Positions 45,409-58,140 of a DNA stretch of 64,000 bases are shown piece after piece. This DNA is from Combretum micranthum (taxonomy: Eukaryota > Streptophyta > Magnoliopsida > Myrtales > Combretaceae): assembly GCA_024138025.1 (NCBI GenBank), contig JAMXBD010000013.1:62001-126000 (forward strand), in the 5' to 3' direction. The notes under the pieces were generated by a model that was not told the DNA's origin, did no database searches, and was given only the letters and a program-made list of their open reading frames with translations. A program made the translations under genes and the position numbers. Positions within the stretch are counted from its first letter, which is position 1; every line of letters begins with the position of its first letter.

Positions 45409-47490
45409 TGTCGATACCCAATTTTTGCCCCTCAAAAGAAAAAAGAAAATTTGAGAAAAAAAGGGAAAAGATACAAAAAGAATAAAAAAATAGAAATATT
45501 AGAAAAAATAAAAATAAGTATTTTTAGGAAATATGAGATGCCCCATCCTTTTAAGTAAATGGACTCAAATAGAAATTATAAAAGCGTTTGAAAAATTGAA
45601 AAAGAAAAAATAACTAGAGAAGGAAAATATATAAAATAGAGAAGAGAGAAAAACTAATTAGAAAAAAATAATAATAATAATTTTATTATTACTATGTGTG
45701 ATAACATAATTAAATACAATAGTATATTTGTAAGTTAGCCTGTTTATAAGTTTAATGTTTGTTTTATCATGTATTAGGCTAAATTTATGAATCCTTTTGG
45801 ACCTAGACCTATATTCTATTTGACCCGTTTCAATGTTAGTTTACATTGAACACAAGCCTTTAACGTTAAGTACATTTCAATGTAGTACTTGGAGTTAAAA
45901 GCAAAATCAACCAAGTAGTTAAGGCACATGACTTACAAAGGGGAGGTATATGGTTTGAACTTGCTAAATGCAAGTTCAGTTCTTTTTTTTTTTTTTTTTT
46001 AGTGCAACACATGTGCTAGTGTGTCCAAGCCAAATGTGCTTGTAAATCCATGGGCGCCTTCCTTCCCATGACCAGTATATGGTTATGGATTGGTTGGATC
46101 TTAAAACAAGCTCATTTGTATAATCTAATGCAGACTTATTTTAGAAGACAAAATCTCTTATAATCGGACTTTTGCTATTTTTTTTTTTTTTTGCATGCAA
46201 CACATGTGCCAGCTTTAAGCCAAATGCAAGTGTGGACCCACGTGTTGTCTTTCTTCCCATGACATCCATTGGAGCTCGAAACGAGCTCGTTTGTATAATC
46301 CTATGTAAAGTAATTCAAGAAGACAAAATCTTCTACAATTAGACTTTTGGTGTTCTTTGAAATCAAATCAAAATCAAATCTTAGATAAAAGGTAGATATA
46401 TTTGTGTTAGGCTTGTTATACTTATTAAAATGTGTATATAAAATTTTAGAATAAAAAGTTAAAACCTTGTGACATGTATTTGCATATGAAAATTGAGTTA
46501 AATCTTGATATAGACCTAATGTTTAATAATTTTAATGTGCATGTGAATATTATCATGTGATGCCACAGGATATAACCCATAGCTAAAAAGATGAAAATCT
46601 CCTACAGGTAATTTTTGCATAGTATGTTAGACTTGTTACTCGTAGAAAGTAAATTTATGCTAGATATAATGTTTGATATGCTTGATATGAAAATTGTTAA
46701 TGACTTGCTTGTATAATAAACTTGCTTAGTTATATAGGTCGTTTGCACATATTCGACTTTATAGATAGCAAACAAAAACTAGGAATGAAAAAAATTCTAC
46801 AAGAAAGAATAGAAGCTTTTTATCCTTTTTCCCTTTTGTCTTGTATCTGGGATCTATTAGCAAGTAAAAATGATCATGTCGGCTTATTTATATATATGTA
46901 CCACATAGTTATTTTCTAAATCATCAAAAAACAAATAAATCATGGTTCTCTAAACTTACGATCTTTTTTAAAAATAATTTTAAAACCATGAAGTAAAATT
47001 AAACCCTTTTAAAACTTATTTTAGAAAATAAAAATTAAAGTGAATAATTAACATAAATTTGGCAGTTTTTTCATAAATTAAAATAAACCAACATACTAAA
47101 GCATTTTATTAAAATATAGAAAAAGTAGTTCCCTTTTTTTGGCTCTTTTTTCAAAATTAAATATATATATGCACATTTCCTTAGAATTTTTCTAATAGAA
47201 TATAAAATAAAGAAATATAAAAATATAAAAGGCATGGTTTTTTTCTTTGTTAATTTATTAACTTTTGCCCCATATTATCCAAAATTTTTAAAGCTTATAA
47301 AAATCCTATATAACTCCTTAGGCTTTTAAAATTGTAGCCCATGAATCTAACAACCTTTGATTTTTTGAGGAATTGTGGCTGAAGCAAAACATCGAATTAC
47401 CCTTTGATTTTCAATTAATCCTTTGATTTTTACCTCAGCCAGTGACGACTCCAATAAAAAAATTATTTTTTCAAAATTGGGCATTCTACA
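45409..47490 (-). mobile_element. 2.1-kb solo-LTR-like insertion within the gypsy element
   Basis: The ends are TGTCGATACCCAATTTTTG (45409) and, reversed, TGTAGAATGCCCAATTTTG (47490). This gives TG...CA termini with a 19-bp imperfect inverted match. The minus strand just inside the right end has GGAGTCGTCACTGG, typical of a group of plant gypsy LTRs, so minus orientation is likely. It separates two parts of the host gag. No coding frames. Flanking 5-mers differ, so no target duplication is left or the borders are slightly off. Two long T-runs at 45983 and 46171 lie in a diverged internal duplication (46000-46330). Confidence 0.6.
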
Positions 47491-47499
47491 AAAACTCTA

Positions 47500-48440
47500 T
47501 GGATTTCTAGACAAGTGTTTTTTTCCTAAATGGGTCAAGTTTAATACTTTTTAGAATCATTGGGAGGATAGGATCAAATTCCAAACTTGACAGTAGGCTT
47601 TAAGGAGTATCTCTCCTAGGGTTTTGCTTAAGGGAGTAAATTTTGAGTAAACCAAGGATAGCCTCTTCCTTCATAATCTCTTTCATCAAAAGAACATGAG
47701 GGCTTTGTGACTCTGAGCCAGACTTTCACTAGTAGGTGATCTCTTTTGTGAGTGGTTTGCTATGCTTTTGGTTTGTGACATTTTACTACTTAGCAGGCTC
47801 TTACAGCATCGTCCTCAATGATGTACTTCTTTGCCTTTTCCCTAAACTGTTCTATAGTGGTAACTGGTAAGCTTGTTTCTCACCAAAGACCCAAAGAATT
47901 GGCTGGATGAATCCAATCTTGGAGTGACAACCCATAGGTGATAGCATCGTTGATGTTGGGGATCTGCAAGAGCGTTGGACCTATTGTGTCGTTTTGGTAT
48001 CGTTTTCAAACTGAACTGATACTGATGAAAAACTAATAGTTTTACTCATAAACTGACAAAATTGAATAGATACCAAATAAATACAAAACCGATATTGATC
48101 CTATACAAATAAAAATTTGATAATAAAGTGGGTCTTGAACATTTTTGAAGAGGTCCATTCTTTCTTTGTTTTATCTCATAAGGACACAGAGTGTCCTTAT
48201 TGGGTGGTTTGCTTGCAATAAAGCGGGTATTGAACATCTTTGCAAATTCTTTCAAGCTGTGGAATGTGTACAGAAGCGAGCTAGTTAAACTAGGTGCTCA
48301 AAAACTTCTAGGGAAGGCCTTATACATGATCACATGACTAAATCCTTGTGGGAACATGTAGGTCTTGAAGTAGGTGGCATGGTCTACCGGATTGGTTATG
48401 CCATCATAGTTATTCAGAGATGGGAGGTGTAGCTTAGTGG
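47500..48440 (-). pseudogene. Gypsy gag remnant
   Basis: The minus strand at 48430-48300 encodes NYDGITNPVDHATYFKTYMF and IMYKAFPRSF, and 48255-48150 encodes KEFAKMFNTRFIASKPP and YEIKQRKNGPLQ. These are the conserved blocks of the retrotransposon gag domain (YDG-TDP--H---F; F--AFP--L; F---F---R---K-----L--I-Q---E-L--F). A repeated phrase (GTGGGTCTTGAACATTTTTG, 48129, and a close copy at 48220) brackets about 90 bp of extra sequence. Stops are present. Confidence 0.75.
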
Positions 48441-49785
48441 CAAAGAGCTCTTCTTATATGGCCTTTGAGAACGGGCTGGTAGAGTCTTCCATGGCCTTTC
48501 CACCCTTTTTGGTGTCTTTTCCATTGAGGAGCTTGTTGTTAATGTACACTTATAGTTTTGCATTACTCATCTCTTAAAATTGCTTCTCCATCACATATAG
48601 TGAAAACAACCAAATGTATTAGGCAAATACTCAAAGGACGGGGTTTAAGCATATGACCGACAAGTGCAACAAAGATAGAATGTTGAAATTAAAAGAGAGT
48701 ACGGGTAAGAAAATCAAGCCTTGATTTTAACGTGGAGTTTGGTCCTTCTCTTAGTCTCCACAATCACCTAATGCCTCCAATGAGAACTTCATATAGACTT
48801 TATCAATCACACTCCAATCTCAATGCTTAAAGAGCTACAACAAGTATTTCATTCAACAAATACAATTGTAGTGCTTTTTACAACAATTTATAAATGAATT
48901 TTCTAAGTACTACAATCTTTTACCCTCTACTTGTAAGCAAAATGGTGTACAAGATGATGAACACTAGGAATCCGTAATTCTCTTATTAGATAGAGAATGA
49001 AAGCTCAAAATTTAGTTATTGAAATTGCCCATAAGCTCATTTTATATGTGTCTTCAATATTGTGGATGTAAGGCACAAATCTCATAAAGAAAATCTTGCA
49101 TTAATTGCACTCCAACAACTAGTAAAAACATAATAGGTCCGGACTTCTTGTAACTGGTTTGGATCACTTGGAGTCCTTTATATAAGACATATATTCTATT
49201 TTTTAATTGATCCATACCTTTTATAAATGATCTCAACAGTTTGGCTAGTTTTGCTTCTTGAAGGTATTATGTTCTCTAAGTGGTCCAGACTTCTTGTATA
49301 TGATTTGGGCCACCGAGAGCTTCATCATCTTTGAAACATCAAATGTTTCTTTCAAATGATCCCGACCTATTGAGATATCCTACAAGCAAGAGCATCACAA
49401 AGCTTCACATAGGTTTAGATCATTATAAATTGTTCGAGACCATTGTGCGTATGGACTTTACAATTACTAAAATAAGCCTAAGCAGTTTTTGTCACAATTT
49501 TATTTATTTAATAACTTAATATTATCAATTTGGTTTGCTAAAAAAAAACTAGTTTAACTTGATATTATCAATTTGGTTTGCTAAAAAAAACTAGTTTAGA
49601 TCGATACAATGTTAACTTGATTTATAGTTTTGTCTCTCAAAATCAAGTGTGACCTTTTAAGTTCAACAGATAGGTTTGGTTACCTGTTCGATTGCTATGA
49701 TCCCCGAACCCTGCTTGTGTAGGTGGTTAAGGTTCGTTTGTTATGTAGCTAGGTCGGTGACCAGGGCACTAGTTGGGGGTTGACG
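48441..49785 (-). other. Gypsy 5' internal region, mostly unreadable
   Basis: Lies between gag and the small LTR element. No reading frame is conserved. A 42-bp tandem duplication is present at 49513-49597. The minus strand near 49740-49785 may belong to the gag N-terminus, but this is weak. Confidence 0.4.
49513..49597. repeat. 42-bp tandem duplication
   Basis: Two neighbouring copies (49513-49555, 49556-49597), starting AACTTAATATTATCAATTTG and AACTTGATATTATCAATTTG, differ by one substitution and one A in an A-run. Confidence 0.92.
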
Positions 49786-51766
49786 CAACGTGAAAGTGTA
49801 ATAATAGAAATCAATCTCACCGGATGATTTCTAAAAACACACAATTGCAAAATCTTGCAATTTCCCAAGAGAAACTCTTTCAAAAGTATCAAATATCAAA
49901 TGTTCTGATTAAAAAAGATAAGCCTAAAGGTTTATTTATATTATTACATGAGAAATTCTAAAAGACAAGATCCTAAAAGGGCAAATAATAAATACAAATA
50001 AACCATGTTATCGACAATTAACGTTAGAAATAAAAAATCGGCGACCTATCATTAATATTGGCTGTTTCAAAAACTAAAAAGTTGAAACCATCAATAACAA
50101 AGGCCGGTTTTAATTAAGATTCCGTTGCTGCATTATTCTCTCCCACCTGCAAAAAAACCGACCCCAGTTCTCATCTTTCCACTTTTTCTTCTTCCTTTCT
50201 TTGGATTGTCTTGATTTATCCCATTTATCTTGTCATTTGATTATGATTCATACTGCATCATTCGCCCCCACCAGATTAAAACTCATCATTGAGTTTTCTT
50301 TTGAATTTGTTCGTACCTAATTTGGATGGATTGGAGTAATAACTGGACAATCATTTTCCATGTTGATATGAAGCAATGAGACAAATGCACTCATTAATTT
50401 TGGCATTTCTTTTGGGTCAGGATGTAAGTTTTTGAGAAAATCGCTGAGCCTTACATCTTTAATCTCATTCACTGATGCAATGAATCTTCTTGGAGTTTCT
50501 TTAGCCTCCACCTCTTCAGTAACTATTAAAAACTGTTCGTCAATCAACAGAGGCTTCTCCACAACGACTTCCTCACCAACACAAGCCGCGTAGGTGTCAG
50601 CTTCTTCTATACTGTCTTCACCATCACCAATCTAAGCACTTTGATATTCGAGGGTTGAGTTCTCCTCTTGTTCCACCAATTCCTCCTTAGGCACTTCTCG
50701 AATTATATTCATTGATTCAGGTGTCTGTTGCGTTTTCTGAGAAAGGATTTGCTTATAGTCTAGGGGAAAGAATTCCTACTCTATCAGGTATTTCATCATA
50801 AACCAAGTCCATATAGGTCATTGCCCTTAAGGCGTCTCACTGCCAAAAGTTTTTTCCACCAATACTATGCATCACCTCACAAAAGACTCTTTACCAACTC
50901 TATCATCATACCCTCAGAAACTCTCATATGGTCAAAGAACCTCTCAACTTCCTCAACCTAAACCCAAAACTCATCTAGATTTCCAATACCATTAAACTAA
51001 GAAACAACATATTTAAATTAAGAGAAGATTTCATCTTTATACTAGTAATTACTCCTGTAGTATAGTCTTTTGCTACCATGACCCCTTCTTCGGGCTAGAT
51101 TTAAAGAAAAAACTCATTTTCATCATCAGTATCATAAATAACAAAACTGATCCTTCGATTGCCTTCTGGTCGTCTCCAATAATCCTACATGCTACTATTG
51201 GTATTTGATCGATAGATCAAGGCTTCACGGAGCTTTCCTTTTGCCGGGTTTTTTGACTCATGGTCTCCTCTACAGCCCTTCGTACTGGTCGCCCGTAACA
51301 TTAGACTTTCATACCCCGAACACCGTTAGGAATACGACCACCTTCAATATCCTCATTTGAAGACATCTTTGTAGGATTTTACCATGCTCTAATGCCACTC
51401 TGATACAACGTGAAAGCGTAAAAACAAAAATCAATATTACTGGATGATTTCTAAAAACACATAATTGCAAAAAAATCTTGCAATTTCCCAAGAGAAACTC
51501 TCTGTTAATAAGGTTTCAAAAGTATAAAATATCAAATGTTCTGATTACAAAAGATAAGCCCAAAGGCCTATTTGTACTATTACATGAGAAATTCTAAAAG
51601 ACAAGATCCTAAAAAAGTAAATAATAAATACAAATAAATCATGTAACAACAATTAATGCTGGAAATAAAAACTAGCGGCCTATAATTAATATTGATGATT
51701 TCAAAAACTGAAAAGTTGAAACCATCAGTAATAAAAACCGGCTTTAATTAAGAATCCGCTGCTGCA
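49786..51766 (-). mobile_element. Small LTR retrotransposon, deletion derivative
   Basis: Two direct repeats, 49786-50132 (347 bp) and 51406-51766 (361 bp), are about 85 % identical by eye and start TGCAGCA on the minus strand. Inside the upper LTR the minus strand reads TATCAGAGTGGCATTAGAGC, a primer-site-like sequence, and inside the lower one a purine tract (GGTGGGAGAGAA). The interior is only 1.27 kb. It begins with a gag-like MSSNEDIEGGRIPNGVRG (51367-51310) and holds one 81-codon frame (50317-50562). A non-autonomous relic of a gypsy-type element. Confidence 0.8.
50317..50562 (-). pseudogene. Fragment of retroelement coding region
   Basis: An 81-codon frame: EKPLLIDEQFLIVTEEVEAK, RRFIASVNEIKDVRLSDFL, PIHPN. 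I do not recognise a domain. It lies in the middle of the small LTR element and ends before the purine tract, so it is probably a surviving piece of a polyprotein. It starts with ATG but has no sign of independent expression. Confidence 0.35.
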
Positions 51767-52056
51767 TTAGGAGTGCTCATGAGCTGTTTATTAAGGAGTT
51801 CAATGGAAGGGAGAAACTTTTCTCCTTGCCATCTCCTGTAGCAGGTAAGGGGTCAACTTTCTTCTAGGCTATCGCGAATTTATTCTTTGGCTCTTGGTTT
51901 CTTTGTAGGATCTCCTAGTATTTGTTAGTCACAATTGGTATATATTCTCAACAAGGCAATGTGTTTTTATAGCAAAGTCAAGGTTGCTTTCGCTACTTTA
52001 TGCTGCGAAGTGTTGCCTTAGCTGAACTCCTGGGGGTTATATCCCCTCTAGTACAA
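51767..52056. other. Short host-element segment between insertions
   Basis: Presumed gypsy internal sequence between the small LTR element and Z copy B. No motif recognised. Confidence 0.4.
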
Positions 52057-55000
52057 TGATAAAGGCATATTTTACACTCACTTTCATTAAAAAAAATCAT
52101 GCTTAACTATTATAAATTTTATAAAAATCCTAAGGAAACGGTACTTAAGTGTGCTTAATTTGACATTTTAGGTTTTGAAGGACTTATATCATGAAATACC
52201 CCAAACCATCACCTAAGTTAGAAATTGAGTTTAGATAGATTAAAATAAATCAAATGAATTATAGAATATAATTAAACAAGTTGACATAATTAGATTAGTA
52301 ATTAATTAAGTTAAAATTAAGATTTTAGTTCATTCATAAACTCTTAAACTTTAGCTTAAGTTCTAATTCGTCAATTCCCATAAAATTTTAGCTCGTTTAC
52401 TTGTATAAAAATATCATTTACTAATCCTAAACTTAAATTAAATGTCAATTTGATTTAAATTAAATTCCTAAATTAAGTTCTTATATTAAGTTCTTAAGTT
52501 CTAACCTATTGATTCTAAAATCATCTTCTAACTACTTCTAAAACTAACTATATTGATCTAAAAGTTCTAAACCTAATACCCTTATTTTAAATTTTCCTAA
52601 TTTTAAGCCTTATCATTTCCTTTTCCTTTTATTTTCCTTTGACCTGCCTTTTCTTTCTTTCTCTCTCTCTCTTCTCTTTCGCATTCCCATATCTTGTTGT
52701 TGTTGTTCTTCTTCTTCTCCTTTCCTTTTTCGTTTTCTCTCTTAAATTCATCCCATCAAAATCTCAATTTTAAGAAGATTAATGTTGCATGTTTTGCCAA
52801 CAGATAAGTATATTTGTTTTTATGTTGTTTTGATTGTTATTTAAGCAAGTATATAATGAGCTTAGATAGGTTATGAAAGTTATAAGAATAAAAATATGAA
52901 GTTCATTATGGTTGTTTTGGTGAGTAAATGAATTATAGGTTTGTATGTTATATGGTTTGAGAAGTGAAGGGGATAAAGTAGTAGTGTTGATGATGATGAG
53001 ATGGTTTGGATGTGTATATATGAATGTGTGATGATGGATAAGTTGATTTTGAAGTTGTTTTAGGGGGTAGATGATTTGTGGTGGCTAAGTTGTAGTATGT
53101 GTGGAAGTTGTTTTGAGTTAGTGCATGAGTTGGTGATGATGACGAAGTGTTCAAAGTTGATTAAGAAGTTGTTTGATGTTGAGAAATGAAGTCTATATAT
53201 ATTTTGGGTTGTTAACTGCATGTAGTATGTTATATGATGCTTGTATAGAGCTTAGATTATAGTAGGACGTGTGAAAAATGTGTAAAAATCAAGTTTGAAA
53301 CAAGGGAAGTTTGAAAAAATCCAAACATCCTGTCAAACGGCTCGTTTGGAGGGATGTTTTAGTTGATCATTTTTTTTCAAAGTCCCAGTATCCACACGGC
53401 CCCATTTGGGGGGTGTATGGAGTGAACGGCCTTGGAAATGGCCCGTTTGGAGGGGTGTTTTACTTTCAAATCATTTTTAGGTAAAATCCTTGGGTTGAAA
53501 CAGGCCTTAAAATGACCCCGTTTAGTTTTCTCTACTACGATGTTGTTTTATATTTTAATCATAACATTGTAATTTGAATTTGGATTAAGGTGATTTAAAA
53601 GGCTATGAAAAGCTTAAAAAGAGATCTACAACTTTCATGTTTTAAGTTTCTGCAAATTATAAAAGTGTCAAGGCCGAAATTTTATTTTTTCCCAACTGCT
53701 ACATTTTCTAAACAAAGTTAAAAATTTGTATTTGCTTGTTAAATTGTGTAGTTAATTATAAAATGAACTTAGCTAATAAATCTAGGTTCAACTTGACTAA
53801 ATTGACTTGAATGAATTAGATTGATTGATTTTAATCAATTTGGTTAAGATTAAGTTAATAGAGACTCAAGTTAATATAAATTTTAGATATAAAATAAACT
53901 TAGTTAATCAATCTTAGTCTAACTTGACTGAATAGGCTCTAGTAAGCTACAATAGATTAGATTGATTAAATTTAATTATCTTAGCTTAGTAATTTGATTA
54001 AATGATTAATTCTAATCAATTTAGCTAGGATTAAGTTAAAATGAGTTAATAGTTAATAATTGGCTTAAGTTGATGAATTAAGATAAACCAAGATTTATAG
54101 GGGAATATGTTGTTTCAAATGTGCGTATGCTTAGGAAATGAATGTTTTGTATATGAATACCTTGTTGGTACTTTTGTAATAAATTACTATAATCAAAGTG
54201 AAAAGAGATACTTTGACAGACAATGGAGAACTATCCGTATTTTAGCAGGGCGATCTTCGCAGCCATAGTGGGGCTCCTACTTAATATCTGATCAAATAGG
54301 GTTTTAAAACAATTTTGATATAAGTGGTTAATCAATTTAAATGCTTACATGAGTTTAATTATTGATCATATATTTGGATAGCTGGATTATCAATTGAGAT
54401 GGCTTCTAAGTCTCTATTTAGATTTCAATATCAAAAGTATGCAGTAACTTACGTGATGATTGTTAGGATATGCATTTTAAAATGGATTGAAACTTAAAGA
54501 TGGCTTAATAATCAACGAGTGTTGTTTATGCGTGTGTCGTTGAATCCTGTTCGGAGAGCGGCAACCTTGTCCAAGTGGGTACGGTAGTTTAGGTGTTAAG
54601 CTATCACCGCATGATGCAATAATATTCATAGGTGGCTCAACGGTAATTGATAGGGTGTATAGTATCGGTATAACATTTGCTTATTCTTAAATGATATAAT
54701 ATGATTTAGTTTGCATTTTATGGGGAGATCAAACTATATAATATTATGGATTAAGTTAAATAGAGTTGAGTAACAACTGTAAACCCTATATAATATTACT
54801 TTTTCTTTATTGGTTATATAAGAGATATAAGTATTCGGGCTGCTTATATTAACCTCCTAAGCAGCTGCGGTTACTTAATTCCCCCCTGGGGTAGTTGCCT
54901 GTGGAGGCTACCGGTACGCTCCCCCATTGCTGCAGTTATGGGCCAGGGATGGTAAATTGATTCCAGGATTGTTTAGGAGTCTGAGTACTCTAGTGTTAAT

Positions 55001-57064
55001 TTGTTTACTTTAACGAAAAGATAACAATTGATTATTGTTGCATTGCATTTAGTTAAGCTCATGTGTCACTCCATGTGTACTTGTGTTATTGTGTACTAAG
55101 CTTCGGTTTATTATTGTTGTTGTTATTCTTTTTCTAGGTATTGTGTTGAGGATGATGATGATATGTTGATGATTGGATGATGATAATGGAGTATTGTTGT
55201 TGATTGAGTTGAGGATGATGATGTTGATGTTGGCAATGATGATGCTTGGGTCAGGTATTGGGCAATGTTGGATGAGTAAAGTGGGTTAGGACCATGGATT
55301 TTCATTTGTATTTGTTTTCTGTTTTGTTTAAGAGCTGGATTTATATTTTAAGTCTGTAATATTCTTTTAAGTGCTTAGTTGAGAAGCCTATATGTTTTGT
55401 AATATCTTTAAAAGCTTTGTTTTTGGAAAAGTGGATCTACTCTTGAAAAGATTATAAAATGTTTTTGTAAAATTTTGTTTTTTAGAAAGTTAGTTTGCTC
55501 TAATAGGAGTAGAGAGGCCCCTATTTTGTAAATGATGTTTTTATAAAGTTTGATTTTTTTGTAATTAAATCTAGTTGTTTTAGAAATCTAACCAAACGAT
55601 TTTATTATGCAAAAGTGAGTAGCAAATGTTCACAATAAACATATCATTCTAAGAAGTCTGAGTGTGTAATACACGAAGTATTATACATGATGGTAATTGC
55701 CTTAAAGAAATTTTAGGGCGTTGCATGTTATAAGTACAAGCAATTAAGAGGAACTTTGTGTAAATTTGGAGAAGAAATCAAAGTAGGTCGGCCATTGAAC
55801 AATGTAGGCCACCGACCTTCATCACAGAACATCAACATTGGCTTCAAACAATCATACGCAACCAGCCTAGAACTGAATAGCACACTAGCCTTCAAAAATG
55901 ATATGTACGCCGACATCTGAGCAGTCTACACCGCTGATCTTTAGCCAACATAAATCAAGGTCGCCTCCTATGCCGCTACAACACAGGCTGCCATTTCATC
56001 TTAGAAATAATTTTCAGTTTGTATGCTGGATAAATTAATTTCAAGGCCGCCAGCCTATCTCCCCTGCGACTTTTCATATATATATATATATATATTATTC
56101 TTTTGTGGATCTAATGTGGAGAGAAACCCTAGGGATGAAATTTATATCATTTCTCCATTACTCTTAGATTTAGATTAGGGATAGAACACTAGAAAGCTTT
56201 TTGTTTTAATTTGATTAAGGATTCTACACCAAGATCAAGTGAAAAAAGTCATTGAAATTGGATTCAAGAACGGGATCTTCTCGACAAAGATGATTTCGTT
56301 CTTTTCTTATATTCATTTTATAGAAGATGTTTAAAGACTTGTTCTTTTGTGCTTAAATTGGTTTTGAGTTGTTGATATGAATTATTTGATTGATGTTTAT
56401 TTGCTGTTGATTAATTCTTTATTTGTATTCAAATCGTTGATGCTATTTAAAAAATCATGTATTTTGGATTGAATCTAGAATTCATGATAAATTAGGATTG
56501 CAATTGGAAAATTCCATTCTAATCGATTCTATGAATAGCTAATTTAGATTATAGATCACATAGATATATGGATTTGAATTCGATTAGGATTTGGTAAATT
56601 ATATAGATTAGTCAGTTGATCACTTTCCTAAGAATAGGAAATATTTAATAGTTAATTTAAGATAATAACTTTAGAAAAAGGAGTCCTTATCTGGTGCTTG
56701 ATTGATTGAAAAACTATACCCTTTGATAATTTGGATTTACAAGGATATCTGTGGTCAATAGTATATATTCAATTGATTTTCTGATCTGTTGGCTCTTAAC
56801 CTAATTTGATTACAGGTGTTGGAAATCCCAAATTTTTGTAGATTAGTCTCATCTAAAAAAAAATATTTTCTTGTTGATTTTGTCTAGCTACAATTAGGAC
56901 CAATATAGTTGAGAGTTAGTCCTCACTCTCTGTGGACACGACTTAGTATTCATTGAAATTTATTATTGCACACGCACTGATACACTGGCTGGTTAATATC
57001 TGCACATTTAAAGGAATTCTAAAAGAAACTAAAAAGAGTTTTAAAAAGCATATATAGAAAAAGC
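52057..57064 (+). mobile_element. LTR-like repeat Z, copy B, interrupted by a 3.5-kb LTR
   Basis: Inverted counterpart of 2682-4652. It begins TGATAAAGGCATATTTTACA (copy A, minus: TGATAGAGTCATTTTATACT) and ends ATATAGAAAAAGC (copy A: TATAGAAAAAAC). Matching DNA is at 52057-52191 and 55726-57064, 1.47 kb in total. The gap is filled by a separate LTR. Relative to copy A it lacks the triplicated block. Flanking 5-mers do not match, so borders are approximate. It sits next to the leader of the gypsy element. Confidence 0.65.
52192..55725 (-). mobile_element. 3.5-kb solo LTR inserted in Z copy B
   Basis: The ends TGAAATACCCCAAACC and (reversed) TGCAACGCCCTAAAATTTC are typical of long plant gypsy LTRs that start TG(T/A)AACGCCCC. 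The segment is absent from the homologous position in Z copy A (between GACTTAT and ATACAAG near 4525-4545), which defines it as an insertion. TTATA occurs on both sides a few bases out (52184-52188, 55728-55732) and may be the 5-bp duplication. No retroviral-type frames inside. It holds a GC-richer block at 54840-54960 and TGATGA-type simple repeats at 55150-55250. Confidence 0.65.
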
Positions 57065-57084
57065 GTGATTATGCAACACTCTTA

Positions 57085-57159
57085 CTCCTAGTTTTTACCA
57101 TGTGCAATTGTAGTCGGGTCTACGAGAAGGATAAGTCGTTTCCCACCGATGATACCAAA
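57085..57159 (-). promoter_or_regulatory. Gypsy primer site and leader
   Basis: Next to the LTR end AGGAACA the minus strand reads TTTGGTATCATCGGTGGG, in the place and style of gypsy primer binding sites of the TGGCGCCGTCGGTGGG type. The tRNA was not identified. About 60 bp of leader follow before the Z insertion. Confidence 0.5.
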
Positions 57160-58140
57160 TGTTCCTAGCGGATTTTATCGGTATTCTTTAAGTCCCTTGG
57201 AATTGCAATCCACCTTATTTTAAGTGAAGTGGGCCCTTGAGACTAACAATCCTTGGGCTTGCAAGACAAAAGTCGGTTAATGAGTATTAGTAGTGTGGCC
57301 AATGTAGCCACTTCGATAGTTAAGTCAATAAGTGAACATACATAGATGAGTAACGACTGAGTAGAGTTAGAGAGTGAAGGGAGTGAACTTGGCTCCATAG
57401 TTGGTTGGGTTGAGCTCATATAATTGTGTTCCTTTTCCCTTTAGGAAAGTGGGTCTTCTTAGAATAGGAAATTGTCTCTTGTTTATTTAGAAAAAGCACC
57501 CCACATGAATTTTGGGCAAGTGCAATATGGTTATATAGAATTTCTTCTACAAGCATGCTCCTCTTTAGGAAAGTATTAAGTTCAACTATTCTACTTGCCT
57601 AAAATAGTAAAGATGTCAGGTCAGGCCAAGTAACTCCCTTTTAAAGGGGGGAACCATCAAGGTGAGATCCATAAATTCTAAAGGGACTAGATATCTTGTT
57701 GGGTAGGTCGACCAATATGGAAATGAGGTTAGACTGGCCCTATAAGACTCATAATAGAAATTAGCATCAACAATATCAAAATAGATTTTTAAACAAACTG
57801 TTACAATATGTGTAAAATGGGTAATCCACAACTATTTATGAATTTAAAGTGGTAATGTATCATGAACAAAATGTCATTATGTTTTGTTAAAATTTGTTAT
57901 CTTTTTTATAATTGTGGATACATAGAGGTTTTATGTTTTAATATAATTAAATTATGGTATAATGTTATGAACACAAATACAAGAGTAAGAAGGAATCCTC
58001 AATATTTGTTTGACTATGTGATGTAAATGTAGACACTATTACAGAGGATAATAGCTATCACTTAGTACAATTTGTAATACATGTTTTGATGTAACTAACT
58101 GTATGAGAGATGGGAGTTGTAACAAACTCGGTGTATTACA
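57160..58140 (-). mobile_element. 5' LTR of the nested gypsy element
   Basis: The minus strand runs from TGTAATACACCGAGTTTGTT (58140) to CCGCTAGGAACA (57160): TG...CA ends with TGT/ACA inverted termini, 981 bp. Its inner end abuts a primer-site-like sequence, and gag and pol of the same strand follow beyond the nested insertions. No second copy of this LTR was seen in the window. Confidence 0.6.

Larger units (their letters stand above)
41520..58140 (-). mobile_element. Nested Ty3/gypsy element, whole structure
   Basis: Outer element read from right to left: 5' LTR (58140-57160), primer-site region, gag (about 48440-47500, ending 45300), protease, reverse transcriptase, RNase H, integrase (to 41520). 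The order protease-RT-RNase H-integrase defines Ty3/gypsy, and the protein motifs are closest to the Tat/Ogre branch. Insertions lie within it at 52057-57064, 49786-51766, 45409-47490 and 43710-44070. All coding parts have stops and frameshifts. The 3' LTR was not found, so the left border is open. Confidence 0.7.
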
